64,000 bases of DNA from Bacteroidales bacterium. GTDB lineage: Bacteria; Bacteroidota; Bacteroidia; Bacteroidales; UBA932. The position numbers and the translations under genes were made by a program. This document shows positions 52,300-60,390 of the stretch, one piece after another. The first letter of the stretch is position 1. The number at the start of each line of letters is the position of its first letter. The stretch covers positions 1 through 64,000 of the forward strand of contig JAFYEZ010000039.1 in assembly GCA_017544005.1 (NCBI GenBank), given 5' to 3'. A model generated the notes under the pieces. That model saw only the letters and a program-made list of their open reading frames with translations, was not told where the DNA came from and did not search any database.

Positions 52300-53704
52300 C
52301 CCGGCCGGGTTTAAGGGATTCAGCATCGTTGAAACAGAGAATGGCGTTGGTCAGCGTAGCAGCCAGGTTGCTGCCGCCTTTGCGGCCCTCCACAATCAGT
52401 TTGGGAATGGCGCGGAAGGGCTTGACCATCTGCTTGCTCTCGCGCACGTGCACGAAGCCGACCGGGGCGGCGATAATCCCCGCAGGATGGGCCGCGCCGC
52501 TGCGAATCAGCGCACAGAGCTCCATCAGGGCCGTCGGCGCATTGCCAAAGACGAAGAGCGCATCGGGATGCTCCTCCACCGCCAGCCGGATGCCGGCCTG
52601 CGTGCGGGTAATCCCTTTTTCGGTGGCGAGGGAGGCCGTCCTTTCATCGGAAAGATAGCACTTCACCTCCACGCCGAGCCGCTGCAGTGCCCCCTTGCGG
52701 ATGCCCGAAGCGGCCATCGTCACATCGGTCACGATGGTCTGGATGCGGCCTTCGGCAAAGCCGGCATAGAGCCTCTCCACCGCCCCATCGTCTACCTTCA
52801 GCAGCGATTCCATCTCGAAATCGGCCGTGGTGTGGATGGCGTGCAGCAGCGCCCATTTCTTTCCGAGAGGCAGGTCCTGGTTGCGGAGTTCCTTCTCGAT
52901 GGTCCGGAAGCTCTCCATCATAATCTCCTGCCCGATCTTTTCCGCCGGCTTTCCGCAGGTGGGCCTGTAGTAACCGCGCGGCGTAACAAATTTATCTTCA
53001 AATATATACGATTGCGAATTCCCGATAATCACCACCGTAAACATATCCACCTGCTCGGGGTCGAAAGTCCCCAGCGTGGTCACCGTCACCTGCTGGTCTT
53101 CGCGCCCTGCCTGGCGGACAAAGCCCACCGGCGTTTCGGGGCTCCGGTGCTCCAGGAAGAGTTCCTGCAGGCGGTAGAGCTGCCAGTAGCGGCCGTGGCT
53201 CTTGGGATTGTAGATGGCTGTAATAAAGTCCCCCTCGGCCGCAGCGACAATCCGCCGCTCAATCTTCTCCCAGGGGGTCATCAGATCCGACAGCGAAATG
53301 ATGCAGAGGTCGTGGCCGATGGGGGCACCCAGCAGCGAAGCGGCCTTCTGGAAGGCGCTGATGCCCGGCAGAACCTCGACTTCGATGTCACTGCCCCGCT
53401 CGCGTTTCATCTCCCAGATGAGCGGTGCCATGCCGTAGATGCCCGCATCGCCGGAGCTGATGACGCAGACCCGTTTGCCTGCTTCGGCCTGCTCGAAGGC
53501 CAGCGCGGCGCGCTCAATCTCCCGCTTCATGCCGGTGTCGATGCACTCGCTGCCCGGTGCGAGATAGGACTCGATGAATTGGAAATAATACTTGTAGCCG
53601 ATGATGACGTCGCTCTGGTGAACGGCCTCCAACACCGCGGGGGTGATGTCGCTCGCGCTGCCCGGCCCGATGCCGGCGACGATGATGCGGGGAGTATGAT
53701 GCAT
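52292..53704 (-). CDS. cbiHC: Fused cobalt-precorrin-3 C17-methyltransferase (CbiH) and precorrin-8X methylmutase (CbiC)
   Basis: 470 residues. Residues 1-~245 are CbiH/CobJ (VAGIGPGSASDITPAVLEA, ISSGDAGIYGMAPL, LPGISAFQKAASLLGAPIGHD, AIYNPKSHGRYWQL), which causes ring contraction. Residues ~255-465 are CbiC/CobH (HTTADFEMESLL with the catalytic His, TDVTMAASGIRKGAL, IIAAPVGFVHVRESK), which moves the C11 methyl to C12 to give cobyrinate. The fused steps are first and last of the contraction series, not consecutive. 11 bases after cbiB. Confidence 0.93.
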   Translation of the reverse strand: MHHTPRIIVAGIGPGSASDITPAVLEAVHQSDVIIGYKYYFQFIESYLAPGSECIDTGMKREIERAALAFEQAEAGKRVCVISSGDAGIYGMAPLIWEMKRERGSDIEVEVLPGISAFQKAASLLGAPIGHDLCIISLSDLMTPWEKIERRIVAAAEGDFITAIYNPKSHGRYWQLYRLQELFLEHRSPETPVGFVRQAGREDQQVTVTTLGTFDPEQVDMFTVVIIGNSQSYIFEDKFVTPRGYYRPTCGKPAEKIGQEIMMESFRTIEKELRNQDLPLGKKWALLHAIHTTADFEMESLLKVDDGAVERLYAGFAEGRIQTIVTDVTMAASGIRKGALQRLGVEVKCYLSDERTASLATEKGITRTQAGIRLAVEEHPDALFVFGNAPTALMELCALIRSGAAHPAGIIAAPVGFVHVRESKQMVKPFRAIPKLIVEGRKGGSNLAATLTNAILCFNDAESLKPGRDV

Positions 53705-53715
53705 AATCTGTGAAT

Positions 53716-54651
53716 TTACGAGGTAAAGCAGTGAATGGCAAGCACCACGGCCGCCACCAGGAGCAGGGCCACGAGTTCGGTGCCGCGGAAGATCAGGATG
53801 CTGCGGCGCAGGTCTTTGCGCGTCAGGGGGCGGTCGTTGTCGCCAATATAGGGTTTATAGACCTCTTCGCCAAAGTAGTCGTGCGGGCCGCCGAAACGGC
53901 AGTCGAGGATGGTGGCCAGGGCTGCCTCGGGATGGCCGGAATTGGGGCTCAGATGGCCCCGGCCACGCCGGTAAACCAGCCCGGTCTTGTGCAGGCGGCC
54001 GCTGACGAGCAGCATCAGGAAGGCAGTCAGCCGCGCGGGAATCCACCCGGCGACGTCGTCCAATCGGGCGGCAAAGCAGCCGAAGCGGCGGTAGCGCTCG
54101 TTGCGGTAGCCAATCATCGAATCGAGGGTATTGACCATCTTGTAGGCCACCATGCCGGGTACGCCGCCAAGTGCATACCAGAAGAGCGGAGCGACCACCC
54201 CGTCGTTGAGATTTTCCGCCAGGGTTTCAAGCGCCGCGGTGCGGACCTCCTGCGCGGAGAGATTCGCCGTGTCGCGTCCCACGATACGGGCCACCTGTGC
54301 ACGACCCTCCTCCAGCGAGCGGTCCACCGCCTTGAAGACGGCACGCACCTCGCGCACCAGCGTGGTTCCGGCCAGGCAGTAGAAAATCAGGATGGCCTCA
54401 ACGGCCATGCGCAGCCAGGGCGAAAGGCTGCCGCTGGCATCGCAGAGGATCCAGGTCACCCCAAAAACGGAGGTCACCAGCAGAAGGGTCATCAGCGCCC
54501 CTTTCAAGCCCCGGGCGCGTCCCCGGTTCCAGCGTTTTTCCCCGGCGGCAATCAGTTTGCCGAACCCCACCACGGGATGGGGCAGCCGGGAAGGGTCTCC
54601 CAGGATGAAATCCAGCAGCCAGCCGGCGAGAAGACTGTAGAGACGAATCAT
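53716..54651 (-). CDS. cbiB: Adenosylcobinamide-phosphate synthase
   Basis: 311 residues from ATG 54651 (ATGA overlap with cobD). LAGWLLDFILGDPSRLPHPVVGFGKLI is the CbiB start; ENLNDGVVAPLFWYALGG and YKMVNTLDSMIGYRNERYRRFG (~150-190) are conserved cytosolic loops. At least four hydrophobic segments mark an inner-membrane protein. It attaches (R)-1-amino-2-propanol phosphate, made by the adjacent CobD, to adenosylcobyrate. Confidence 0.94.
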   Translation of the reverse strand: MIRLYSLLAGWLLDFILGDPSRLPHPVVGFGKLIAAGEKRWNRGRARGLKGALMTLLLVTSVFGVTWILCDASGSLSPWLRMAVEAILIFYCLAGTTLVREVRAVFKAVDRSLEEGRAQVARIVGRDTANLSAQEVRTAALETLAENLNDGVVAPLFWYALGGVPGMVAYKMVNTLDSMIGYRNERYRRFGCFAARLDDVAGWIPARLTAFLMLLVSGRLHKTGLVYRRGRGHLSPNSGHPEAALATILDCRFGGPHDYFGEEVYKPYIGDNDRPLTRKDLRRSILIFRGTELVALLLVAAVVLAIHCFTS

Positions 54652-55685
54652 CGCTGCACCTCCTCTCTTTGCAACCACGCACCCAACGCGCAGACCAACG
54701 CATCGTTTTCCACCGGCGTTTGGGTGGCGATTCGGAAGTAACGTGCGTCGAGTCCCTCGAAGTTGGAGGCATCCCGAATCAGGATACCCTGTTTTTCAGC
54801 CAGATAGTGTTTCAGGTCAGCGGCGCGCCCCGCTGCCAGACGGCAGAGGAAGAAATGGGTCTGCGTCGGCAGTGCCTCCACGCCCGGGAGGGCATTGATC
54901 TGCGTCCGCAGCCGGTCAGTTTCCGCGAACAGGGCGTCCCGGTCGATGGGAGCCGTATCGGGATGATCGGTCAGGAAGAGGCCTGCCTCAACCGCCAGCG
55001 CATTGACCGACCAGGGCATCCGGCAGCTCCGAATCCGCTCGATCAGGGCGGCGGGGCCGGTCATGTATCCGAGCCGGAGGCCCGGCATCGCATAGCGCTT
55101 GGTCATCGAATGCAGCTGGATGAGATTCGGATAGCAGACCGCCTCGGCGGGGGCGAGCAGTGCCTCGCGCGTAAAGAATCCGTAAGAGGCATCCATCACA
55201 AAAACCGTCTCGGGATGGCTGGAAATGAGGGCTTTCAGCTCGGACTTCGGGATAACTCCTCCCGTTGGGTTATTCGGGTTGCAGATCCAGACAAGAGCCT
55301 GTTTGCCGGAAACCGGCGCAGGGCATTCCGGCTGTACGCAGGAGACGACGGTATGTCCGTGCAGGCGACAGGCATCGGCATACTCGTTGAAGGCCGGCTG
55401 AAAAACCGTCGAATGAGCGCCGTGGAAGGCCTGTGCAATCAGGTAGATGGCTTCCGTGGCGCCGCTGGTCACGCAGACCGAGGCCGGGTCGATGCCCAGC
55501 CGGGCGGAGAGCGCCTTCTCCAGGCGGTACGGTTCGGGTTCCGGATAATTGCGAATCACCTCCAGCCGGCTGCGCAGGTGCGCCAGAAGCGGCTCCTGAT
55601 CCACATGCGCATAGACATTGGAACTGAAGTTCGCGCGGATGGGCCGCCCGAAACGGAATGCATCGTCACCGTGGCCGTTAATCAT
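54648..55685 (-). CDS. cobD: L-threonine-O-3-phosphate decarboxylase, aminotransferase class I fold
   Basis: 345 residues. FSSNVYAHVDQ, VTSGATEAIYLIAQAFHG, CNPNNPTGGVIP (PLP contact) and HSMTKRYAMPGLRLGY (PLP lysine, ~200) give the HisC/CobD fold. Histidinol-phosphate aminotransferase is the close alternative on sequence, but the gene overlaps cbiP and cbiB by four bases each, which points to CobD, the source of aminopropanol phosphate. No PduX-type threonine kinase is in the window. Confidence 0.85.
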   Translation of the reverse strand: MINGHGDDAFRFGRPIRANFSSNVYAHVDQEPLLAHLRSRLEVIRNYPEPEPYRLEKALSARLGIDPASVCVTSGATEAIYLIAQAFHGAHSTVFQPAFNEYADACRLHGHTVVSCVQPECPAPVSGKQALVWICNPNNPTGGVIPKSELKALISSHPETVFVMDASYGFFTREALLAPAEAVCYPNLIQLHSMTKRYAMPGLRLGYMTGPAALIERIRSCRMPWSVNALAVEAGLFLTDHPDTAPIDRDALFAETDRLRTQINALPGVEALPTQTHFFLCRLAAGRAADLKHYLAEKQGILIRDASNFEGLDARYFRIATQTPVENDALVCALGAWLQREEVQR

Positions 55686-57175
55686 CGTTTTCCCTCCAGT
55701 ATTTCATACAACATAGGAATATCCACATGGGCGCGGACATGCGCGGCCAGGCGGTCGTACTGCTCCTCCTTGAAGGCATGGTAATCAAAGGAGAAGGCCG
55801 CCTCGGAAAGTTTCTCCGCGTGGGGCGCCAGCAGCGCATCGATAAAGGCGGGATTGTCCAGAATGCCGTGGATATAGGTTCCCATGCAGCGCTCGCCGGT
55901 GGTAAAGCCGTCCGCAGCGCCATCACTCAAGCGGTTCAGCACCTGCGCCTCCTCTCCCTCGGCGAGAGAGGTCCGGCCCATGTGAATCTCATAGCCCTCC
56001 ATCTCCGGGCTGCCGGCGGCCAGGGTAAAGCGGACCTGCCGCGTCACCTTCTGCTCCGTGATGACGGTCTCCACGGGAAGCAGCCCCAGACCGGGCATCG
56101 ACTCGGTGTCGCCCTCGAGATGCTCCGGATCGCACACCATGCGGCCCATCATCTGGTAGCCGCCGCAGATGCCCAGCACCGAGGCTCCTTCGCGCCGCGC
56201 CCGGAGAATGGCCTGGGCCACCCCGTTGCGCCGCAACTCATAGAGGTCGGCGAGCGTACTCTTGCTGCCCGGCAGAATCACGACATCCGCCTTGGAGATC
56301 TCGTCCACATTGTTGCTGTAGAACAGATGGACGCGCGGGTCGCGCTCCAGAGCGTTGAAATCGGTAAAATTGCTGATATGGCGCAGCAGCACCACAGCCA
56401 CGTTGACCTTGCCCCGCTGCGCGGCGGCGGACTTGGCCGCGAGGGCCACGGAATCCTCCTCCTCGATATGGATGTCGTTGAAACAGGGCACGACGCCCAG
56501 TACGGGAATACCGCAGAGTTCCTCCAGCATCCGGCGTCCCTTCTCAAAGAGCCGCAGATCGCCGCGGAACTTATTGATGATGATACCTTTGACCGCTTCC
56601 CGCTCCGTCTCCGGGAGCAGCATCAGCGAGCCATAGACACTGGCAAAGACGCCGCCGCGGTCGATATCGCCCACCAGGATGACATCGGCGCCGGCATAGA
56701 GGGCCATGGGCATATTCACCAGATCGCTCTCGCGCAGGTTGATCTCCGCCAGACTCCCCGCCCCCTCCAGCACGATGGGATTGTAGCGGGCCGCCAGCCG
56801 GTCATAGGCCGCATGGACCGCTTCGCGCAGTTCCCCGCGCCCCTCGTTGCGGAAATAATCGTAGGCATCCTGGTTGCCGGCGGGGCGGCCGTTGAGTACC
56901 ACCTGCGAAGTGTGGTCGCTCTGCGGCTTGAGCAACACCGGGTTCATATCGGTATGGCACGGGATGCCCGCCGCCTCGGCCTGCACCGCCTGGGCGCGGC
57001 CGATCTCCAGCCCTTCGGGTGTGGCGTAGGAATTGAGCGCCATATTCTGCGCCTTGAAAGGCGCGGGCGCATATCCATCCTGCAGAAAGATGCGGCACAG
57101 CGCCGTGGCGAGGACACTTTTGCCCACGTCGCTGCCGGTGCCAGCCAGCATCACGGGATGGAGTTTCGGTTTCAT
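55682..57175 (-). CDS. cbiP: Adenosylcobyric acid synthase (glutamine-hydrolysing)
   Basis: 497 residues from ATG 57175 (ATGA with the adenosyltransferase gene). N-terminal dethiobiotin-synthetase-like ATP domain: LAGTGSDVGKSVLATALC, PFKAQNMALNSYATPEG, VLEGAGSLAEINLRESD. C-terminal glutaminase with ILPGSKSTLADL, the nucleophile in GICGGYQMMGRM (~Cys 330) and TYIHGILDN (His). It amidates carboxylates b, d, e and g of adenosylcobyrinate a,c-diamide. Also called CobQ. Confidence 0.96.
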   Translation of the reverse strand: MKPKLHPVMLAGTGSDVGKSVLATALCRIFLQDGYAPAPFKAQNMALNSYATPEGLEIGRAQAVQAEAAGIPCHTDMNPVLLKPQSDHTSQVVLNGRPAGNQDAYDYFRNEGRGELREAVHAAYDRLAARYNPIVLEGAGSLAEINLRESDLVNMPMALYAGADVILVGDIDRGGVFASVYGSLMLLPETEREAVKGIIINKFRGDLRLFEKGRRMLEELCGIPVLGVVPCFNDIHIEEEDSVALAAKSAAAQRGKVNVAVVLLRHISNFTDFNALERDPRVHLFYSNNVDEISKADVVILPGSKSTLADLYELRRNGVAQAILRARREGASVLGICGGYQMMGRMVCDPEHLEGDTESMPGLGLLPVETVITEQKVTRQVRFTLAAGSPEMEGYEIHMGRTSLAEGEEAQVLNRLSDGAADGFTTGERCMGTYIHGILDNPAFIDALLAPHAEKLSEAAFSFDYHAFKEEQYDRLAAHVRAHVDIPMLYEILEGKR

Positions 57176-57732
57176 AGTTTGTTTTTGTAGGCAAAGGCCT
57201 GCCAGCGCTCTTCGGGCCACTGCTGTGCATTCAGCTCGCAGCGGGCCATCACAAAAAGCAGATCGGACAGACGGTTGATATACTGTAGAATGGCCTCCGG
57301 AAGCGGATCCTGCCGGTGCAGGGTCCAGAGGCGGCGTTCGGCGCGACGGCACACGGCGCGCGAGAGCTGGAGCTGCGCAGCCGCCGGCGTTCCGCCCGGC
57401 AGCAGGAAATGACTGTTGTCGCCCGCCTCGGCGGTCAGCTTGTCCAGGGCAGCCTCGATATCGGGAACGAGCCGCTCCGGCAGCGGATTGGGATTTTCCG
57501 CCCGCCGGACCGAGGGCGTCGCCACCTGACTCATCACCGTCATCAGGTTCACCTGCACTTCCTTGAGAATCGCATCAAACCGTGCACAGCTCGTCCGGAC
57601 GATTCCCAGATGGCAGTTCAGCTCGTCGAGGGTGCCGTTCGCCTCGATTCGGATGTCGTCTTTCGGGACGCGGGTGCCGCCGTGAATGCCGGTGGTACCG
57701 GTATCGCCGGTTCTGGTATAAATCCGTTTCAT
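57172..57732 (-). CDS. pduO: ATP:cob(I)alamin adenosyltransferase, PduO type
   Basis: 186 residues. TRTGDTGTTGIHGGTRVPKDD (~6-26, ATP-binding) with RIEANGTLDELNCHLG, then FLLPGGTPAAAQLQLSRAVCRRAERR and INRLSDLLFVMAR are signatures of the PduO/MMAB five-helix trimeric family, not the CobA/BtuR fold. It transfers the 5'-deoxyadenosyl group to Co(I) corrinoids. Four-base overlaps with cbiK upstream and cbiP downstream. Confidence 0.94.
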   Translation of the reverse strand: MKRIYTRTGDTGTTGIHGGTRVPKDDIRIEANGTLDELNCHLGIVRTSCARFDAILKEVQVNLMTVMSQVATPSVRRAENPNPLPERLVPDIEAALDKLTAEAGDNSHFLLPGGTPAAAQLQLSRAVCRRAERRLWTLHRQDPLPEAILQYINRLSDLLFVMARCELNAQQWPEERWQAFAYKNKL

Positions 57733-58568
57733 TTCAGGCGGGAGACAAGGGTTTGGATACGGGAAACAAAGATACTCTGTATTTCAGGAAGTTGTCCCAG
57801 TCCTTCCAGAACCGTTTCCACCTGCAGTCCTTCGGCCTCCAGGGCTGTTTTCCACTCCCCTGAGATGTCGCGGACAGCATGTTCGCCGGCCACAAGCAGG
57901 AAGGGTACCAGCGTTACCTTGCGCGCCTTGGCCGCCTTCAGATCGGCCGTCAGGGTAGCCAGTGTGGGATATCCCTCCACCGTCGCCACATGGAAGAGCG
58001 CACTTCCCCGCCGCTGGAGCAGGTGCTCCATCTGGCTGTAGGTGGCGTTATTCGGAGCATGGGTACCGTGTCCCACCAGAATCAGGTGCGCCTTCTTGCG
58101 GATGTCAGTCCGCGAGCCGTGGCGCTGCAGCATGATATCCGCCACTTTCGCGCACTCCTCCACCGAGCAGAGCAACGGTTCACCTACGATGATCTTCTCG
58201 AAGAAAGGTGCGACGGAGGCCACGTCTCGACGGAGCGAAGCCATCTCTGCTCCCTCCAACAGCGTGGTGCTCTGCACAATCACACGTTTGTAACCATCTG
58301 CACGCAGTTTCAGCAGCGCATCCACCGGAAGAAGTTTCTCAACACCGCGGGCTGCCAGTTTCCTGACAATCACCCTGGAAGTCCAGGTTTCGCGGACCTC
58401 TACGCCCGGAAAAGCATCGCGGACCGCAGCGTTCACGGCGTCGATGGTAAGTGCGCGCGTATCGTCGTACGAAGTACCGAAGTGGGCCATCAGAATGGCG
58501 GTCTTTTCCTGTGAAACAGCGGGAAGCGTTGCCACAAGCATCAAAAGTGCTGTCAAAAAACGTTTCAT
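57729..58568 (-). CDS. cbiK: CbiK-type sirohydrochlorin cobaltochelatase with signal peptide
   Basis: 279 residues. Residues 1-~20 (MKRFLTALLMLVATLPAVSQ) look like a Sec signal peptide without a lipobox, so the enzyme is predicted to be periplasmic. The mature part is CbiK-like: ILMAHFGTSYDDTR, VIVQSTTLLEGAEM, LILVGHGTHAPNNATY (metal-binding His, ~154) and FLLVAGEHAVRDISGEW (second His). CbiK inserts Co(II) into sirohydrochlorin, normally in the cytosol; an exported form, CbiK-P, is known from Desulfovibrio vulgaris, where a link to iron or haem transport was suggested. Here it sits between the ABC importer and the adenosyltransferase genes, which fits either biosynthesis or a metal/tetrapyrrole uptake function. 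Confidence 0.85.
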   Translation of the reverse strand: MKRFLTALLMLVATLPAVSQEKTAILMAHFGTSYDDTRALTIDAVNAAVRDAFPGVEVRETWTSRVIVRKLAARGVEKLLPVDALLKLRADGYKRVIVQSTTLLEGAEMASLRRDVASVAPFFEKIIVGEPLLCSVEECAKVADIMLQRHGSRTDIRKKAHLILVGHGTHAPNNATYSQMEHLLQRRGSALFHVATVEGYPTLATLTADLKAAKARKVTLVPFLLVAGEHAVRDISGEWKTALEAEGLQVETVLEGLGQLPEIQSIFVSRIQTLVSRLK

Positions 58569-59353
58569 TTCTTGTTCAGGTCAAAATGGATTTTGATTCG
58601 TTTCTCCTCTTCCGGCAGGCTGAAGAAACGCTCCAGCGAGCCGTCTTCCGTCAATTCCTCGGGGGTCCCGATATGGACGGAACCTCCCCTGTCCATCAGC
58701 CAGATGCGGTCCGCAATCTGCAGGGCGAGCTCGAGGTCGTGCGTGGACAGGAAAACCGTCTTGCCCGCTTCGTGCGAGAGGCGGTGCAACAGGTGCAGAA
58801 TCTCCACCTTGCTGGGATAATCCAGGAAGGCGGTGGGTTCGTCCAGGAAGATGATCGGAGTTTCCTGGGCCAGCGCTTTGGCAATCATCACTTTCTGCCG
58901 CTCGCCGTCGCTGAGGGTCTGCACCATCCGTCTGCGCAGCGGCTCGATTCCGACGAGCGCCAGCGCTTTGGAGACTTGGGTGCGGTCCGCCTCCGAAAGA
59001 CGGCCCCAGAAGCCGGTGTACGGGCTGCGACCCATTCCCACCAGCTCTTCCACGCTCATGTTCTGCAGCGCGACGCGTTCGGTCAGCACCACGCCGATCA
59101 CCGTGGAAAGCGCGCGGGCGCTGTAGCTCTCCAGGGGTTTTCCCAGCAGGGAGATTTCGCCCCCGAGCGGTGGCAGGAAGGCGGAAAGGGTGCGCAGCAG
59201 CGTAGATTTTCCGGCGCCGTTGGAGCCCAGCAGGCAGGTCAGTTCCCCGCTGCGGATGGCCCCGGAAAGCTGCTCGGAAACGCGCTTGACGTGACGTTTT
59301 CCGGTATATCCGGTGGCGAGCGCCGTGATGCGGATGGTCTCTTCGTGCGTCAT
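58565..59353 (-). CDS. btuD: ABC importer ATPase, BtuD/FecE family
   Basis: 262 residues. Walker A LLGSNGAGKSTLLRTL (~36-51), Q-loop segment VVLTERV, signature LSDGERQKVMIAKALAQ (~146-162), Walker B PIIFLDEPTAFLD and H-loop STHDLELAL: all ATPase motifs intact. The family serves vitamin B12, haem and ferric siderophore importers. Position inside the cobalamin operon with a matching permease and binding protein favours corrinoid uptake. Four-base overlaps with btuC and cbiK. Confidence 0.88.
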   Translation of the reverse strand: MTHEETIRITALATGYTGKRHVKRVSEQLSGAIRSGELTCLLGSNGAGKSTLLRTLSAFLPPLGGEISLLGKPLESYSARALSTVIGVVLTERVALQNMSVEELVGMGRSPYTGFWGRLSEADRTQVSKALALVGIEPLRRRMVQTLSDGERQKVMIAKALAQETPIIFLDEPTAFLDYPSKVEILHLLHRLSHEAGKTVFLSTHDLELALQIADRIWLMDRGGSVHIGTPEELTEDGSLERFFSLPEEEKRIKIHFDLNKK

Positions 59354-60390
59354 TCCTGAATCTCCTCCTTGCGTTTACGGAACAGGACGACCGCCACCAC
59401 CGGCGCGCCGATCAGGGCCGTCACGGAGTTCACCGGCAGCGCCCCTTCGAACCCCGGCATCCGGGCGATCAGGTTGCAGAAGAGGGCCAGCGAAGCGCCG
59501 GCCAGCAGCGAGGCGGGCATCAGGATGCGGTGGTCCGAAGTCCGGAAAATGGCCCGGCAAAGGTGCGGCACCGCCAGTCCGAGGAACGAGATGGGGCCGC
59601 AATAGGCGGTGACCACCGCCACCAGAATGCCGGCGCACGTAATGACGGCGATGCGCGAACGGCGTACATTCAGCCCGAGGTTGCGGGCATAGCCGTCGCC
59701 CAGCAGCATCAGGTTCAGCGTTTTAACCAACAGGAACGACAGGGGCAGCAGTATAGCCATCAGGATGGCGAAGGTCGTGACCTGGCCGCCCGACACACGG
59801 GCAAAGCTGCCCAGACCCCAGACCACATAGGCCCGCACATCCTCTTCGGCGCTGAAGAACTTGAGCACGCCGATGATGGCCGTGGCCACATAGCCGATCA
59901 TCACGCCGATAATCAGCAGCGTCACGTTGCCCCGCACCTTCTGCGCGACATAGACGATGAGCGCCATGATGGCCAGGGCGCCGACGATGGCCGCCAGGGT
60001 CATCGCAACCTCCCCCATCACGCCGAGCCGGCTGAGGGCGATTCCGCCGATGCGGCCCGAGAGCAGCACCACGAAGGCCACGCCCAGGCTGGCGCCGGAA
60101 CTGACGCCCAGCACCGAAGGACCGGCCAGCGGGTTGCGGAAGACGGTCTGCATCTGCAAGCCGGCCACCGAGAGCCCCGCTCCCGCCACCAGGGCCGTCA
60201 GGGCCTGGGGCAGACGGGACTTCAGGACAATGTTTCCCCAGATGGGATTGTCAGCTGCACCGCCCCAGAGCGCCTTCCACACCTGTCCCGCCGGAATCGA
60301 CACGGAGCCCAGCAGCAGGTTCAGGAAAAAGAAGACGAGGATCGAGACGAGCAGAAGCACCATCCCGGTCACGGGCGAGCGGCGTTTCAT
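59350..60390 (-). CDS. btuC: ABC importer permease, BtuC/FecCD family
   Basis: 346 residues with about ten hydrophobic segments. Typical FecCD elements: LPQALTALVAGAGLSVAGLQMQTVFRNPLAGPSVLGVSSGASLG near residues 60-100, LGLNVRRSRIAVITCAGILVAVVTAYCGPISFLGLAVPHLCR (coupling helix region ~245-285) and PVNSVTALIGAPVVAVVLFRKR at the end. It forms the inner-membrane channel with the ATPase. Substrate is assigned from neighbourhood only. Confidence 0.88.
   Translation of the reverse strand: MKRRSPVTGMVLLLVSILVFFFLNLLLGSVSIPAGQVWKALWGGAADNPIWGNIVLKSRLPQALTALVAGAGLSVAGLQMQTVFRNPLAGPSVLGVSSGASLGVAFVVLLSGRIGGIALSRLGVMGEVAMTLAAIVGALAIMALIVYVAQKVRGNVTLLIIGVMIGYVATAIIGVLKFFSAEEDVRAYVVWGLGSFARVSGGQVTTFAILMAILLPLSFLLVKTLNLMLLGDGYARNLGLNVRRSRIAVITCAGILVAVVTAYCGPISFLGLAVPHLCRAIFRTSDHRILMPASLLAGASLALFCNLIARMPGFEGALPVNSVTALIGAPVVAVVLFRKRKEEIQE

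Noticed and set aside
54648..55685. Histidinol-phosphate aminotransferase (hisC)
   Set aside because: The fold fits, but tight ATGA coupling to cbiP and cbiB and absence of other his genes favour CobD.
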